NCBI GenBank assembly: GCA_001695595.3
Contig: MBPM02000087.1
Coordinates: 186,001 to 250,000 of the forward strand
Origin: Plasmopara viticola
Lineage: Eukaryota; Oomycota; Peronosporomycetes; Peronosporales; Peronosporaceae
Length of the DNA: 64,000 bases
Reading direction: 5' to 3'
Of this stretch, positions 23,168-34,016 are shown piece after piece (positions within the stretch are counted from its first letter, which is position 1; the number at the start of each line of letters is the position of its first letter). Both the position numbers and the translations under genes were made by a program. The notes under the pieces were generated by a model, which made no database searches, was not told the DNA's origin, and saw nothing but the letters and a program-made list of their open reading frames with translations.

Positions 23168-25130
23168 ATATCCATACTTGCAATATGCTTTTTATCCTTG
23201 AACAATCGTCGGTCGGCACGCGCTTAAGGGTGTGCGTAAAGACATTTTCATTATGCAGCAGTTGTCGTCTGGCGAACTGGATGCAAACTGCTTTGATCAA
23301 ATTCATCGCATCAACAACCATTTACAAACAGATGCTTTGAATTCTTAGCTATGTCTTGCGTCTTGCCCCACTATTTCACCAAAAAAGACATAGAGTATAC
23401 GCAAAGTCAAAGTGATCACTATTATAGTACGTTTGTTCAATACATGTACAATATTTTCGATATATATTTTCAAGTACGCTCTTGTCCATTATCTTTGTCC
23501 ACATAGCACTTTAATCTCGAGCAAAGGCGACAATCAGAAGAACAACACCGATGCTAGAATCCACGGATAAGATTGGGTTTTATTGCTGACTATTACTTAT
23601 GTCTTAACTCGCATAAGCTCCTGCGATCCGTAGATCATGAATCGGATTTTTTGCTGGACGAAATTGCTCCGGCATGTCTCGGTTCTATCCCTCCTTAGCT
23701 CACCTCTTGCAACTGCAGCAGCTTTGATTCTACGCATATTACTTGATCTGCGTAGCAGAGTTGCTTGAGTAGATTGCTGTGACTAAACCATTAATTTTAC
23801 GCTTTGCAAAAGCCCTGACCGTGTTGAGCTCGATAAACTTTTGACAACTATTGAGCGATCCAAAGAGGGCTTTTCCGTGCCGACTCTTTGCGCATTGTGT
23901 TATCCTGATTACCTTATCTAGCGCTTCCACGCTCGAGACAGGATTCACAACTTTTTGATGGGATAATCGGCATTATTCGATATTGATCAAAAGTTGCGGT
24001 CGTTACGCACGTTTAAGCTCTTAATTTGGCGAAGTTGAGGCGGTGCATACATTCTAACAGCAACTTTTTAGACATCTTTCTTGCATGGTAGTGGTACTAA
24101 CAAACAATACGCTTAAGCCAAAAAAATATTCATGTTGCAGCTTTTTCCACACAGTTCATGCAGCACAGTCGAGTTGCAAAAAAAATTCGTGCAGGTTCAA
24201 TTCCATCATCTATTGCTATTTGCCGGTTGGTGCTAAAAGGCGGCTTCATCTTGTTTCCCCACACTCTCACCTAATTTTTTCCGATGGATTCCTTCAACTC
24301 TTGCAAATACGACAGGCGATCACCGGCGTCCGGCCATCGTAATAGTGGTAGCAATTTTGGTTTGGCTCGGGTCCAATCGTTCGATACCCGATATAAAGAT
24401 GACGGACTTCATTTCTGTATTTGATTTCTCATCCACCTTGTTTTATGGTAATTGCACGGTGAGTGGCACGCTATCTACTGCGCAGGATGTGTCTTTATCA
24501 CTTTACACATTGCTTTGTAATTGGACATGTGAGGTTTGCGGTATGATCTTGAGTCTAAAAGAAATCCAGACAAGTGCACCTAAGAGGTTGTGTAGCTTGT
24601 GTGGCTTCAATTATTCGCTGCGCCCCAGTCTATTAACAAAGAAGAAGGTACTTTGATAATCGTGTAGGCTTACTAAGAGTATGACTTTGGGTATTCTGCG
24701 AAGCAGATGGCTTGCTCATATGGCGGTTCGGAAATCGTTGGAGGTGACTAGTTTGGTTGGATCCATCTCGGCAAGTGCTAAAATAGAATGTTTGCATCGA
24801 ATAGGAGCCTTTACGTGACAAATTAGTTCGGCTTTTGTGTGTGCAAATTAAAGCTTTGTTAATGATTAAAGTGGTGAATTTGGTTTGAAAAAAAATCTGA
24901 TTGATTTGATCGTGCTTTATGATACAGAACTTTAATTACAAAAAGAATCGACTTACTGACCAATTTACAAAGCTAATTAATTTACCAGCTCAATATGGAC
25001 AGATCACACTAATTGCTTGATCATGAATAAAAATGACTATACACAAATGATCTAGCCGTTAGGGTTAAATGTCCTACCGTTCTCGCCTCTTCGATGAAAG
25101 CCTGATTACAATTACTGCTCTAAAGCAATT
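23168..25130. other. AT-rich intergenic, no gene recognised
   Basis: Short frames such as 23739-23948 (minus) and 24345-24656 (plus, with two CxxC pairs) are open, but neither shows a known domain or plausible splice partners. Confidence 0.45.
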
Positions 25131-25298
25131 CTTTCAGCCATTTTGGCAACATTGTGGCAGGCCTGTCCGTTGTTGGAGGGTGCAGACGGTAAAATTGTGA
25201 TTCACACGGACAATGCCTGTGTGCACAGTAAATGGGAATATTTGATGCGCGAATCAAATACTCCCATTAACTGTGCACACAGACTTTTTCGCTGACAA
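25131..25298 (+). pseudogene. Possible transposase remnant (DDE-like IHTDNA motif)
   Basis: One forward frame reads GKIVIHTDNACVHSK, resembling the second catalytic aspartate motif of Tc1/mariner-type and related DDE transposases (typically hxDNAxxHxxK). The frame stops about 20 codons later, and no other transposase motif is evident nearby. It overlaps the long hairpin at 25217-25282, so the apparent similarity may be partly fortuitous. Confidence 0.3.
25217..25282. repeat. Long near-perfect hairpin (30-bp arms)
   Basis: Left arm 25217-25246 (starting CTGTGTGCACAGT) and right arm 25253-25282 (ending ACTGTGCACACAG) are reverse complements at 28 of 30 positions, around a 6-nt GCGCGA loop. One mismatch would be a G.U pair in RNA. 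Confidence 0.85.
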
Positions 25299-25736
25299 GA
25301 ATGAAAATTTAAAAGAGCATGAAGCGCTACCTAAAGTCATATACTTTCATGCTAAGGCAAAAAGGCGTCGTATGGAGCAAATTCCAAACAGGAGCTTTTA
25401 GTGCGGAGCAAATTTGACACTTACACAGCTTACCGAACAGCTTTAATGAAGAATGCGGTGAACTCGAAAGAAATTGTCCTCACACGTCGGCTTGCGTGGC
25501 GTCAGGTTCTATCAGATTTGCTTTGAAGTGAGGCAATGACCAGCAAGTAAAAAAGCGTCAGGCAAACATTGAAATTTAGGTAGAAAATATCCCTTCCTAT
25601 CATATTGTAAAGAAAATGGAGCTATTCATGCCGTCTCAAATTAAACAACTTCAACTTTGCACATAAATTACTTAGTAATCTTACCAATCCAATCTTTTTC
25701 CTGCATTTGATTGGTCGAAACCTCCCCAAAACCGTC

Positions 25737-28153
25737 ATGGCGCACGCGAGCGACATTTACCGTCGCTTCATCGAGGCCCCGCTGCGCCTCGCAGCACGCT
25801 CACAATCCTCTCCACGTCCTTTGACGCCTCCTAGCTCTACAACTGACGGTACTGCTCTACCCGCAAATGTTTATGGCACCTCGCTCGCGTACTCTACTCA
25901 CTTTAAAGAGAGAAAAGAGTTACGACGGCACGTAGCGAGAAACCAGCTTTCTGCACTCGATGCAGTGATACCAAAGGACCTTAATGGTGAACGACGGGCT
26001 AGTGCGAGTATGAAGTGGCAGAATGATTGTCAAACGAGCATATTGGACTCAACAATGGGGCTGGAGTCGACGCTCAAAAAGGATGAAGTTGCTCAATCGC
26101 GCACGAAAAAGACAAAACGTGTCACGCGGTCCATGAGCCTGGCGAATGGGGACACAGGAGCAGATGCTATGGATACAGGAACGAGATTGTCAAAGCCGCC
26201 AAAGCGGGTGCGAAAGTACAGTCGAGACTTGTGTAGCACCATTGAAGATGATAAGGCGAAGTGCGGCTCTGCTTTGAAGATTAGCAAGGAAGATGATGTT
26301 ATGGAAGCTGTAGGAGGTCAGGTTGCGTTTAGGCGAAGAATGTCTGCGAAAATTCAATTGCCAGGGCGCCAAAGTCGTCATGTCTTCGTGGTGGCGTCAA
26401 AGCTTACACCCGCGACAAGACCCTCGCAATACGCAAAGGAGGCATCTGAACTTTGTTTGGAAGAGACAGCAAGCGATGAAGAGGATGCGTCTATTGAGAC
26501 GATCAAGGCAATTGCTGGAACACATCAACAGGATAAAATCTCAGCTTATTGCGACGCACTGTTATCAACAAGGACCATTTCTGGTTGTTTCCTTGCATTG
26601 TCATGGAATGCTCTTCGCGACGTCTATGATTCTTGTCTCGCTTGCTCCACGTCTAAGACATCCACGTCGTTTGAGGATATCTTGAGAATTTGCGTCGGTA
26701 TCGCGGAGTGCGAGAAATTAGCTCAGCAATCGTTCTCATCGACGTCACCAAAGTCCAAGTCACCAAAGTTGCAAAAGTCAAGACGGCGGTCGTCTAAAAA
26801 GATAATGCTGAAAGCAAAGCGGGCAAAGAAAAGTGTACAGTTTCGAAGCTTTGACCTTTCCTGTCTCAACTTGGAGTACGTCGAAGACGAGCGAGTTGCC
26901 GTTATGGTCGACAGGATCTTAACTCACTACGGCACAGTCATGGAGCAGCTCGAAGCCATTGTATCGCGATTTGATTTCAAAACAGAGTCACCCGAGCAAT
27001 CTTTCTTACGCGAACTAGCGCGTGTAATGGCAAGTCCGTCACAGATATACAAAAGTACTCTGCAAACAAGTAAAGCATCGAAGGAAATATTTCAACGTGC
27101 CTTTGGAGGGAGAGATTCGTATAGCCAACACGAGATTCGACTTTGTGGCGAGTATTTTGCCCGTCAATTTGCCAAATTGCTGCTTCCGCGGACATCGGTG
27201 CCGTCTCCTCCGCAGTTCTTGCAGCGTGTATTTTCCTCTTTGATTTCTTCATCAATTCGCTCTAAGCTGCGGGTCCTCTTTTCTGAAAGCGAAGATTTTG
27301 GCGAGAACGCTGACGGTAGCTCTGTGTTAAAAAATCGTGTGCTACTGGACGAAAATGGTCAACCTTTCCCAGCCATGGCGCCGTACGAACATCAGGATCT
27401 TGGTGCAGCTATTCATTGGGCCCTGCAAGAGTCGTTTCTGTATTGGTCTCTGGTGCAATCTCTTTTCCAAATGCTAGAGAACACTTCAGCATTATATGAA
27501 GAGAATAAAGAAGTGAAGGCATTTTTGGAGGAAAGTGCCGCTGAAAATCTTCATGACATGGAGAAATATGTGCTCGCACGTCGGTTTTTGCGATTTCATT
27601 TGACAAAATCGTGGCGCTCAAGATTTAACGGTGAGGGTGACATTGTTCAACTCTGGACATCGATTGAGAAAATTTGCACTTTGGCGAAAAGGTATGTGGC
27701 ATCTTGTTTTGATCAATGTTGAAAGTGACAGTAGTGATGATTATGCTGCTGGATTGGGACTAGATTTCACTTTGAAGATGAAGCTCACCTTTTCCCGTTG
27801 GCTTCCATGGATGCTTTCGTGACGATGCTGGCACGTGAAGAGCCCACGCTGCAGCGAATGGAAGAAATGCTGCATTCATTCTATTGTCAGAAATATGGTA
27901 AGCTGATGATGGCATTTTTATCGTCGTGGATTAATGATATAACTTTTCGATAGGGACGAATTATTTGCAGCCAGCACCGTGCATGGAATGTCATCATCCC
28001 ATCACAAGGGAAGGTATTGCGAGCTCGATTCGATGTACTTCTTGTGCACGTCAATTTCACTTGGAATGCTTACATCTTCCGGATTCGTTTGCTCACTTTG
28101 CGGGGCAGTACACGTGTCCCGCTTGCTTTCTCGGAAGAGGAGGCTACGATTGA
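25737..28153 (+). CDS. Large protein with C-terminal PHD-type zinc finger, 3 exons
   Basis: Exons 25737-27691, 27764-27897 and 27954-28153 join in phase to 762 aa. The ATG at 25737 (GTCATGG context) is preferred; the upstream in-frame extension starts at TTG. The N-terminal 250 residues are polar and Lys/Arg-rich, with KKTKRVTR and KPPKRVRK as likely nuclear signals. A further basic patch (KSRRRSSKKIMLKAKRAKK) lies near residue 360. A mainly helical region of about 270 residues follows. The last 50 residues form a C4HC3 finger: CMECHH, CTSCARQFHLEC and CPACF, the PHD pattern usually used for reading histone tails. I do not recognise the family of the helical part. It converges on the MULE-derived gene, with 76 bp between stop codons. 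Nuclear, chromatin-related role inferred. Confidence 0.82.
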
Positions 28154-28229
28154 TTAATCTTCATGGGTGAAAACTAAAATTTCAGGTACAAATGAGAACG
28201 TAAAGTCTTAAAAAACTTATCAATTACAA

Positions 28230-30730
28230 CTAGCTCTTCTGATTCAACGCTTCCACCAATCGTTTTTTCTTTGGTCGCGGACCAGGCTTTCGTCGACCGG
28301 TTCCATCTCCAGAAAAGTAAAAGTCAAGCGGCGTTTTGAGCGATGTATCGAGTTGCAGGGGAGAAGCGTCCACTGGCCATGGCGTGAATGAAGTCGCGTA
28401 GCTTGCGCGATAGTGTTCGATCGAGTTTTGCTTTACATCGTATAAAGAATCGATACGACGCTGCTCTAGCTCGGAAGCGTGAATCGCATGCAAACACGGA
28501 AAGTGTTGATCCTGCCAGTCTTGACACGTACACTCCCACGCCACAAGGTTTACGTGGCGCCAAGTATCAGAGCTTTGCAACCGCGTTGAGCCAAGGTAGC
28601 GCACCATATAGAGTCCATTCGAACACGGAATTGACTACAACACATACAAAGCAGGCGTTAAGACACTCGACATACATCAACAGAGAGAACGAATCGACAT
28701 ACTTCGCAGCGCTGGCTATTCTGTAAAATCTTTTGAAGCTGTGCGTCGCGTCTCGGGACCAGCTCGTGCGCTGGACGCGTCGTTACGGATTGACGACGTT
28801 GGTGGAAAATCTCGGCGAGATTCATAAAGTACTGGTTGAAAACATAGAGGGGATGCGAACTACTGATTGGGTCTTCGCCAAACCAGGCAATGTGGCTTGC
28901 AGTTGCGTGTTGGGACAGCAACTCACCACTTCCTAATGCCATGGAAAGATCCGACGTGAGTTCATTAAAGGTCGGACGTCGAAATTTCTCCAGAAACGCG
29001 TATTTCACCCAATTGGCGCGGTCCAAGGTATTCAAAAACGCCATGGCGGCTTTGTTCGTCGTCACGAGCACTTTGCAAAGCGTCTCGTACTCGGCTTCAC
29101 TGTCACTGCGCGCGAGATCAAAGATCGTTTGCTTCTTTTTAAGAGTCATGGGAATTTTCTTGGTCTTGTCCAATTCATCGTCCACTAAGCGACGCATGCA
29201 AAAGTGGTGACTTGCGAGTGGCCAAACGTTGCGAATCGCTGCGTCCAGCCCGCCCGTGCGGCCCGCAATCACAGTATATTGATTCCAATCCGCCACTTGT
29301 GTACTTTGCAACGCCGTCAAGAACCACTCCCAATTGGCTTGCGTTTCCTCTGTCACAAGCGCCAGTGCAAACGTGACAACGTCATCGTTGAAATCTTTGG
29401 TGGCCGCTTTGAGGTACACGCCGCAGATGGTATCATCGTTGTCGGTTTCTCCAAGAAGTGCGTCGGCGCCCATCTCTTCCCGATGGGTAATGTGATCCAA
29501 CGACAGAATGCGACGACCGTATTTGACAGAAGTTAACATTGCGTTTGGGATAAACAGGGCGCGGGTGAATGCCCCGTCGTCTCGTGTCTCGACTCGAAAC
29601 AAAGAACCCGGGTTTTTTTCCGCGACGAGACCCAAATACCCCCCCAATTTTTGAAACGACGCCCGGACTTTTGTCAAGCGCTCTTCTTGCAGTTGCCTTT
29701 TGATCCGGGAAGCCGTCATGTTATTGATGGTATGGCCTTGCCCAAGCAAGATCCGTCGAATGGCTTTGCCATCTAATTTCGTCATCACGACGTTCGATGC
29801 CGGATGCTTGCGGACTTCGTCCGTCACCATTCGACAGAGCGCTTTCATGGACATGGTTGTATTTCTCTGGGGTTTCACACGTTGCCCTTTTGTGCTCGCG
29901 ACTTGGTCAAGCAAAAGCGTTGAAGCCTCGACGGATGGGCTCATAGGTTCTCCTCCGTCCCGTGGGCCGACACGATTCGTACTGAGGGAAGACGTGGGCG
30001 CATTTTCATCCGTGACTGTGGGCGTCGAAGCCATCGCGACCGGGTCGGTCGTCGGTGGCGGCCCGATTCGCCACCCAATGAACTTGTAGTGGTTATGCAA
30101 GAAACAAGCTCGCGTGATCTTCCACGTCTCGTCCTTGCCATAGCCGTTGATGTAAAAAGGACATTGCAGCTTGCTTGCGGGCGTGTCGGGGTCAAAGAAT
30201 TGCTGCCCGTGGAGCTTTTTGCAGCGATATTTGACGTTGCCACCGCCATTAGGGCGCGTGCTGCTGCCAGAGACGAACAATTGGAAGCCCCGTTGCATGG
30301 CAAATTGTTTGCATCGTTCTTGGAGTGATTTTTGGTTTTGAAAGACGTCCGCGGCACACCCAGCAATCTTGGTGCCTCCTTTCTTCTCGTACGCAATGCC
30401 AAAGTCCGCCGCCGTCGCGTCCAAGCTAATAGGCAGGTTTTCGAGCAATAGTCCCAACTTCTTGGCCTCGACTAAGTCTGTCTCGTCCAAGCGGTTGTAC
30501 TGAGATACGACAGAAGATGGCACTGAAGCAGGCTCTGGTGCAGAATCTGGGGTTGGCTCTGAGGCTGGCAATAACGCACCAAGCACTGAGGCAGGCTCGG
30601 GGTTGGGCACCAAAGCAGGCTCTGATGCAGGTAGAGAGTCAAGCTTAGAAGTCGATTGATGGACAAGCTTAGATGGAGGCAGTGAACCCTGTGGGATTGC
30701 TGTAACAGGAACGCCCTCGTTACTCGCCAT
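28230..30730 (-). CDS. MULE-transposase-derived protein with SWIM zinc finger, 2 exons
   Basis: Exons 28703-30730 and 28230-28634 flank a 68-nt intron and encode about 810 aa. Residues 30-75 are low-complexity Pro/Glu/Ala/Ser repeats. Residues 135-215 look like a FAR1/FLYWCH-type DNA-binding domain (YRCKKLHG, LQCPFY, CFLHNH). Residues 400-520 match the MULE transposase core: RRILSLDHITH with the first Asp (412), NWEWF with Glu 468, and SHHFCMRRL. Where families normally have the second Asp (S/A-D-R-x-x-G-L), this protein reads IAGRTGGLDAA, so the Asp is replaced. A SWIM finger CTCQDW...CLH lies at 710-725, and an AT-hook-like RRKPGPRPKKKR near the end. The frame is intact with no terminal inverted repeats seen, so it may be a domesticated gene. 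Confidence 0.85.
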
Positions 30731-32530
30731 TAGTATCAGTACGTTTAGGCGCGGGAGGCACTGACAAGATTCAGTACTTGATTTGATAACCTTTCTATCG
30801 AAATATACTTTGTCGTATGGTTGATTAAAATTTTAATATTAAAGAAAAATAAGTCTTGCTTTATAGTAACTATTTAAAGGTATTTATAGAGAAAAAGATG
30901 AACAATTAAATGATCGTGACGTTACTCAAATGTTTTACCTATGAGTTGCTCAACTAATTATAACAAATCATCGACGATTTAAGACAGCCACAACGAAGTG
31001 TATAATCATTCTTTTGGAGCGTTATTTCATTTGTAGGTCTTGATTAGTCTATTCCATTGAAGTAAGAAGTTTATGAAGATTGTAAGACTGTTAACGTTGC
31101 CAGAAGAGATAGTCAATAAACCAATTGAAGAGATAATTTTTTCATCGCTGCCTGATGAAGTGGCCATTAAAGACACAACAAAGGCGTACATTGCACGGAT
31201 AGAGCACAATTTTAATTTTAAATCATGAAGGGTCACCGGACCCGCTCCACTCATCGTTAAGGATTACTAGGATCAGGGTGGACACGGCACCTCTTAGTGC
31301 TTCTATCAGACTGAAATGTGTGGTCGTTTTCAGCTTCCAATGTGGGGTCCAAGTCGGGTAAATACTTGACTTGGCTTTGAAAAAGCCAAATCTAGCGCAC
31401 AAAGTTTTAAACCGACGTTCTGTGTCAGCCACCATCGGGGACATACAAAATTTCCTAAAAGAGTGTGTTGGGTATAACGTGCGTACCTAAAGGAGACATG
31501 TAAATATGCAGAAAAGGTCGATCACGTTTTAAGGGCTCGAAATGCGCTTGCAGAGTTTAATTGTCTTGTGGCGTAAATGTTTCGACCCAACAGGATGTGT
31601 GCACAAGCGTACATTCAGGACAAATTTGGCTATGATTGAGCAAAACGCGCGAAAAGGAACGTGGAATTACATTATTCACTAGTGAGCATCGCTCGAGTGG
31701 ATGCAAATCATTGGACTTACAGACACGTGCATAATTAACGCAAAAGAAGTTTTCATTTTTTAGGGTGCTTTGCTGGAAAGCATGGTCTTCAAACAGACCT
31801 CGCCTTGGTCAAAGCCATCGTGTATGCTTGGCTTTGTTAAACATAAACGCTACCCGATCTGAGCAAATTCTTACATAAGTACAGTGCGATTACGCTACAC
31901 GCTCTACCTCCACCACATTCATTGCCTGGCTGTGCTCGAAGGCGGTAATTTCCTGCGCTAATTCATCACATCTTACCACGATGTGTCCTACCTTTTTGCC
32001 AGAGCAGTTCAAAGAGCTGCGGTATTCTTTTTTTGCCATTGTTATGAAATTTCATTAGCTTATCGTACTCGATCGAGTAGTCGTGGACAAAGATATAGCA
32101 TGTTCTCTCTCAAAAGGATGGCTCTTCTTGCTTGGCGCTCGTTGCCACGGAACATAGTCCGCCTATGCTTCTGAGACAATCTAGGCAGTGCTGTCATTTG
32201 AGTATCGTCTCGATTGGCTGCAGCTCCTGTGGCGTGTCCATTCGCAAACCGGGTGTAGTACCTTTAAATAAATTGACGTCTCATTTACTCTTTTTTTAGA
32301 TCGTTAAACGTCTCATTCGCTTATTTTCGAGGTCAGTTAACAAAGTGCGAGAGCTCACGTTACATACAAGTGGTAGCTGGCAGATGAAACGGTTGCGGAG
32401 CCGCCTCAAAGCTGCTTGGTTATTCATGTACCACTGTTCGTGGCCTTTTTTCTCTACAGCAGATGTGGTGAATGCGCTTTTCAACAGAACTATAGTAGGC
32501 AGGGAAACGGCACCGCGTTGAGCCCTCGGT
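30731..32530. other. AT-rich intergenic, no gene recognised
   Basis: Only short open frames without motifs (the longest is 73 codons on the minus strand at 31223-31444). No repeat ends seen. Confidence 0.5.
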
Positions 32531-32579
32531 CCCCTTTCACAATAAGATTACCGTTGACGTCCCGCGAAAACTATTCCTA

Positions 32580-33320
32580 GCCAGCGCGCCGGTTAAAGCC
32601 TTGGCGCTCACCTGATCGCTCTGAACGTCGTCTCAGCAACTTTCTCTGCCACGTATCCTGTCTTTGGCTTGGCTTCGTTGCTCGATCCACGCTCTTTCCA
32701 AGACAATTTAAACACCCTTGCGGCGTCTCTAGCACCGTCTTACGACATCACGACCTTGTCTAACAAAAAGGTCGCATTCTTGGCCATCGTCTTTCACTCC
32801 GCATTCCAAGGCCCATTCTACGTCTTGTCCTGCTGTTTGGTCTATTTTTAAGGTTCCTGTCTTCTCATTACCTCCAGTTGCGCGTTTCTCTCTGGACCAG
32901 AAGGATGCGGAAGATAACTATCATGATTTGAATACAAACACAGAAGAAGTGTAAGAGATGTTGAGAAAATTCTCGTAATTCAGTACCTCTTGCTACTTAA
33001 ATCTCACAAATGAAACGTACGGGAACCTTAAGCCCGCAACATTTGTCATCAAGCCTCCGTTAAGTGTTACTGCCGACGACTTGAAAAAATTATTAGTCGA
33101 AAAAGAGCAAAACAAGAGCTCTACTTTCTTCATAACGATACCCGCAGCAAGTCGGAAAAGGGCTTTTCGACTCATGATCGAAGCCTTCAGTCAATTAGGA
33201 ACCACGCGGGATTTGAACGATTGGATAAATAATGGTCCAATGTTTAGCGAGTGCAAAAGCGGCACTACAACTTCCATAAGAACACTTGAGGAGTTTATTC
33301 TAGCCAGCTACATGTCTTGA
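32580..33320 (+). pseudogene. Decayed coding sequence, family unknown
   Basis: A forward frame from about 32610 to 32851 (contains YPVFGLASLLDPRSFQ) and, after a frame change, another from about 32877 to 33320 read like protein: balanced composition and the helical stretch SRKRAFRLMIEAFSQLG. The second frame is crossed by two stops at about 32950-32980. The LDPR motif recalls hAT-type transposases, but nothing else supports that. I take it as a gene remnant of unknown origin. Confidence 0.35.
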
Positions 33321-33370
33321 GAAACATTGGCCACTGTCTACGGTTCGGATACTCGCGTGCCTTCCAATCT

Positions 33371-33955
33371 CTAAGAGTCCGCCTTCCTCTCCTTTTTCCC
33401 CGTCTCGTCGGTTTTCTTCTTTTTCTTCTTCTTGGCCTTTTTTAATTGGAGCTCGTTGCGTTTAAGCTTGCCTTTGCAGGAGCCGTAAGCTCTACGGCCA
33501 AAGAGCTTCCCACCCGTCGCGGCAAAAAGTTCTTCATCCGTAGGAATTCGGTACTTGATATCATTTTTACCGTTTTCCTCAATCCTCATTCTCTTCTTCT
33601 TCTTCTTCTTCTTCTTCTCGTCTATCTCTTCGTCTGACGACGCGTCAATCATAATCTTGCTCGCCATACGATCGTAAACATTATACCACCACTGGGTTGC
33701 CTGCTCTTTACCCTCCTGTATTTCTGCACCCACGCCCTGCAGCTCCTTGCGCCGTTTTACCTTGATGTGCGACTTCACACCTTGTTCATGCTTGCCCAGA
33801 CCTTTGCCGACCGTCCAGCCCATCTTTTCCATCTGTCGACGCGCAAACGCCGATCCTTCAGCAGCAACGCTTTCATTTGCCATACCACCTAATTGATTCA
33901 TTAGCTTTCTACCGACAAGAGGAAGCGCAGCAGCGCCAAGCGCGTCACCAGCCAT
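33371..33955 (-). CDS. G-patch domain protein, GPATCH4-like
   Basis: A 194-aa, intronless frame starting at the ATG at 33953-33955. The G-patch is at about residues 36-75 (FARRQMEKMGWTVGKGLGKHEQG, then HIKVKRR), with the conserved glycines and the aromatic/Trp position of the motif that activates DEAH-box helicases. The rest is highly charged: an acidic run followed by poly-Lys at about 110-120 and a Lys-rich tail (KKAKKKKKKKTDE), typical of nucleolar proteins such as human GPATCH4 and yeast Tma23. A likely role in ribosome or RNP biogenesis in the nucleolus follows from the family. It lies 61 bp downstream of the P450 gene on the same strand. The poly-Lys tracts are coded by simple AAG/AAA repeats. 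Confidence 0.85.
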   Translation of the reverse strand: MAGDALGAAALPLVGRKLMNQLGGMANESVAAEGSAFARRQMEKMGWTVGKGLGKHEQGVKSHIKVKRRKELQGVGAEIQEGKEQATQWWYNVYDRMASKIMIDASSDEEIDEKKKKKKKKRMRIEENGKNDIKYRIPTDEELFAATGGKLFGRRAYGSCKGKLKRNELQLKKAKKKKKKKTDETGKKERKADS

Positions 33956-34016
33956 GGCCTCGCAGGCAATAGAATATCGAAATTACTTTTCAACAATTTA
34001 AGATTTCTACAACAAC

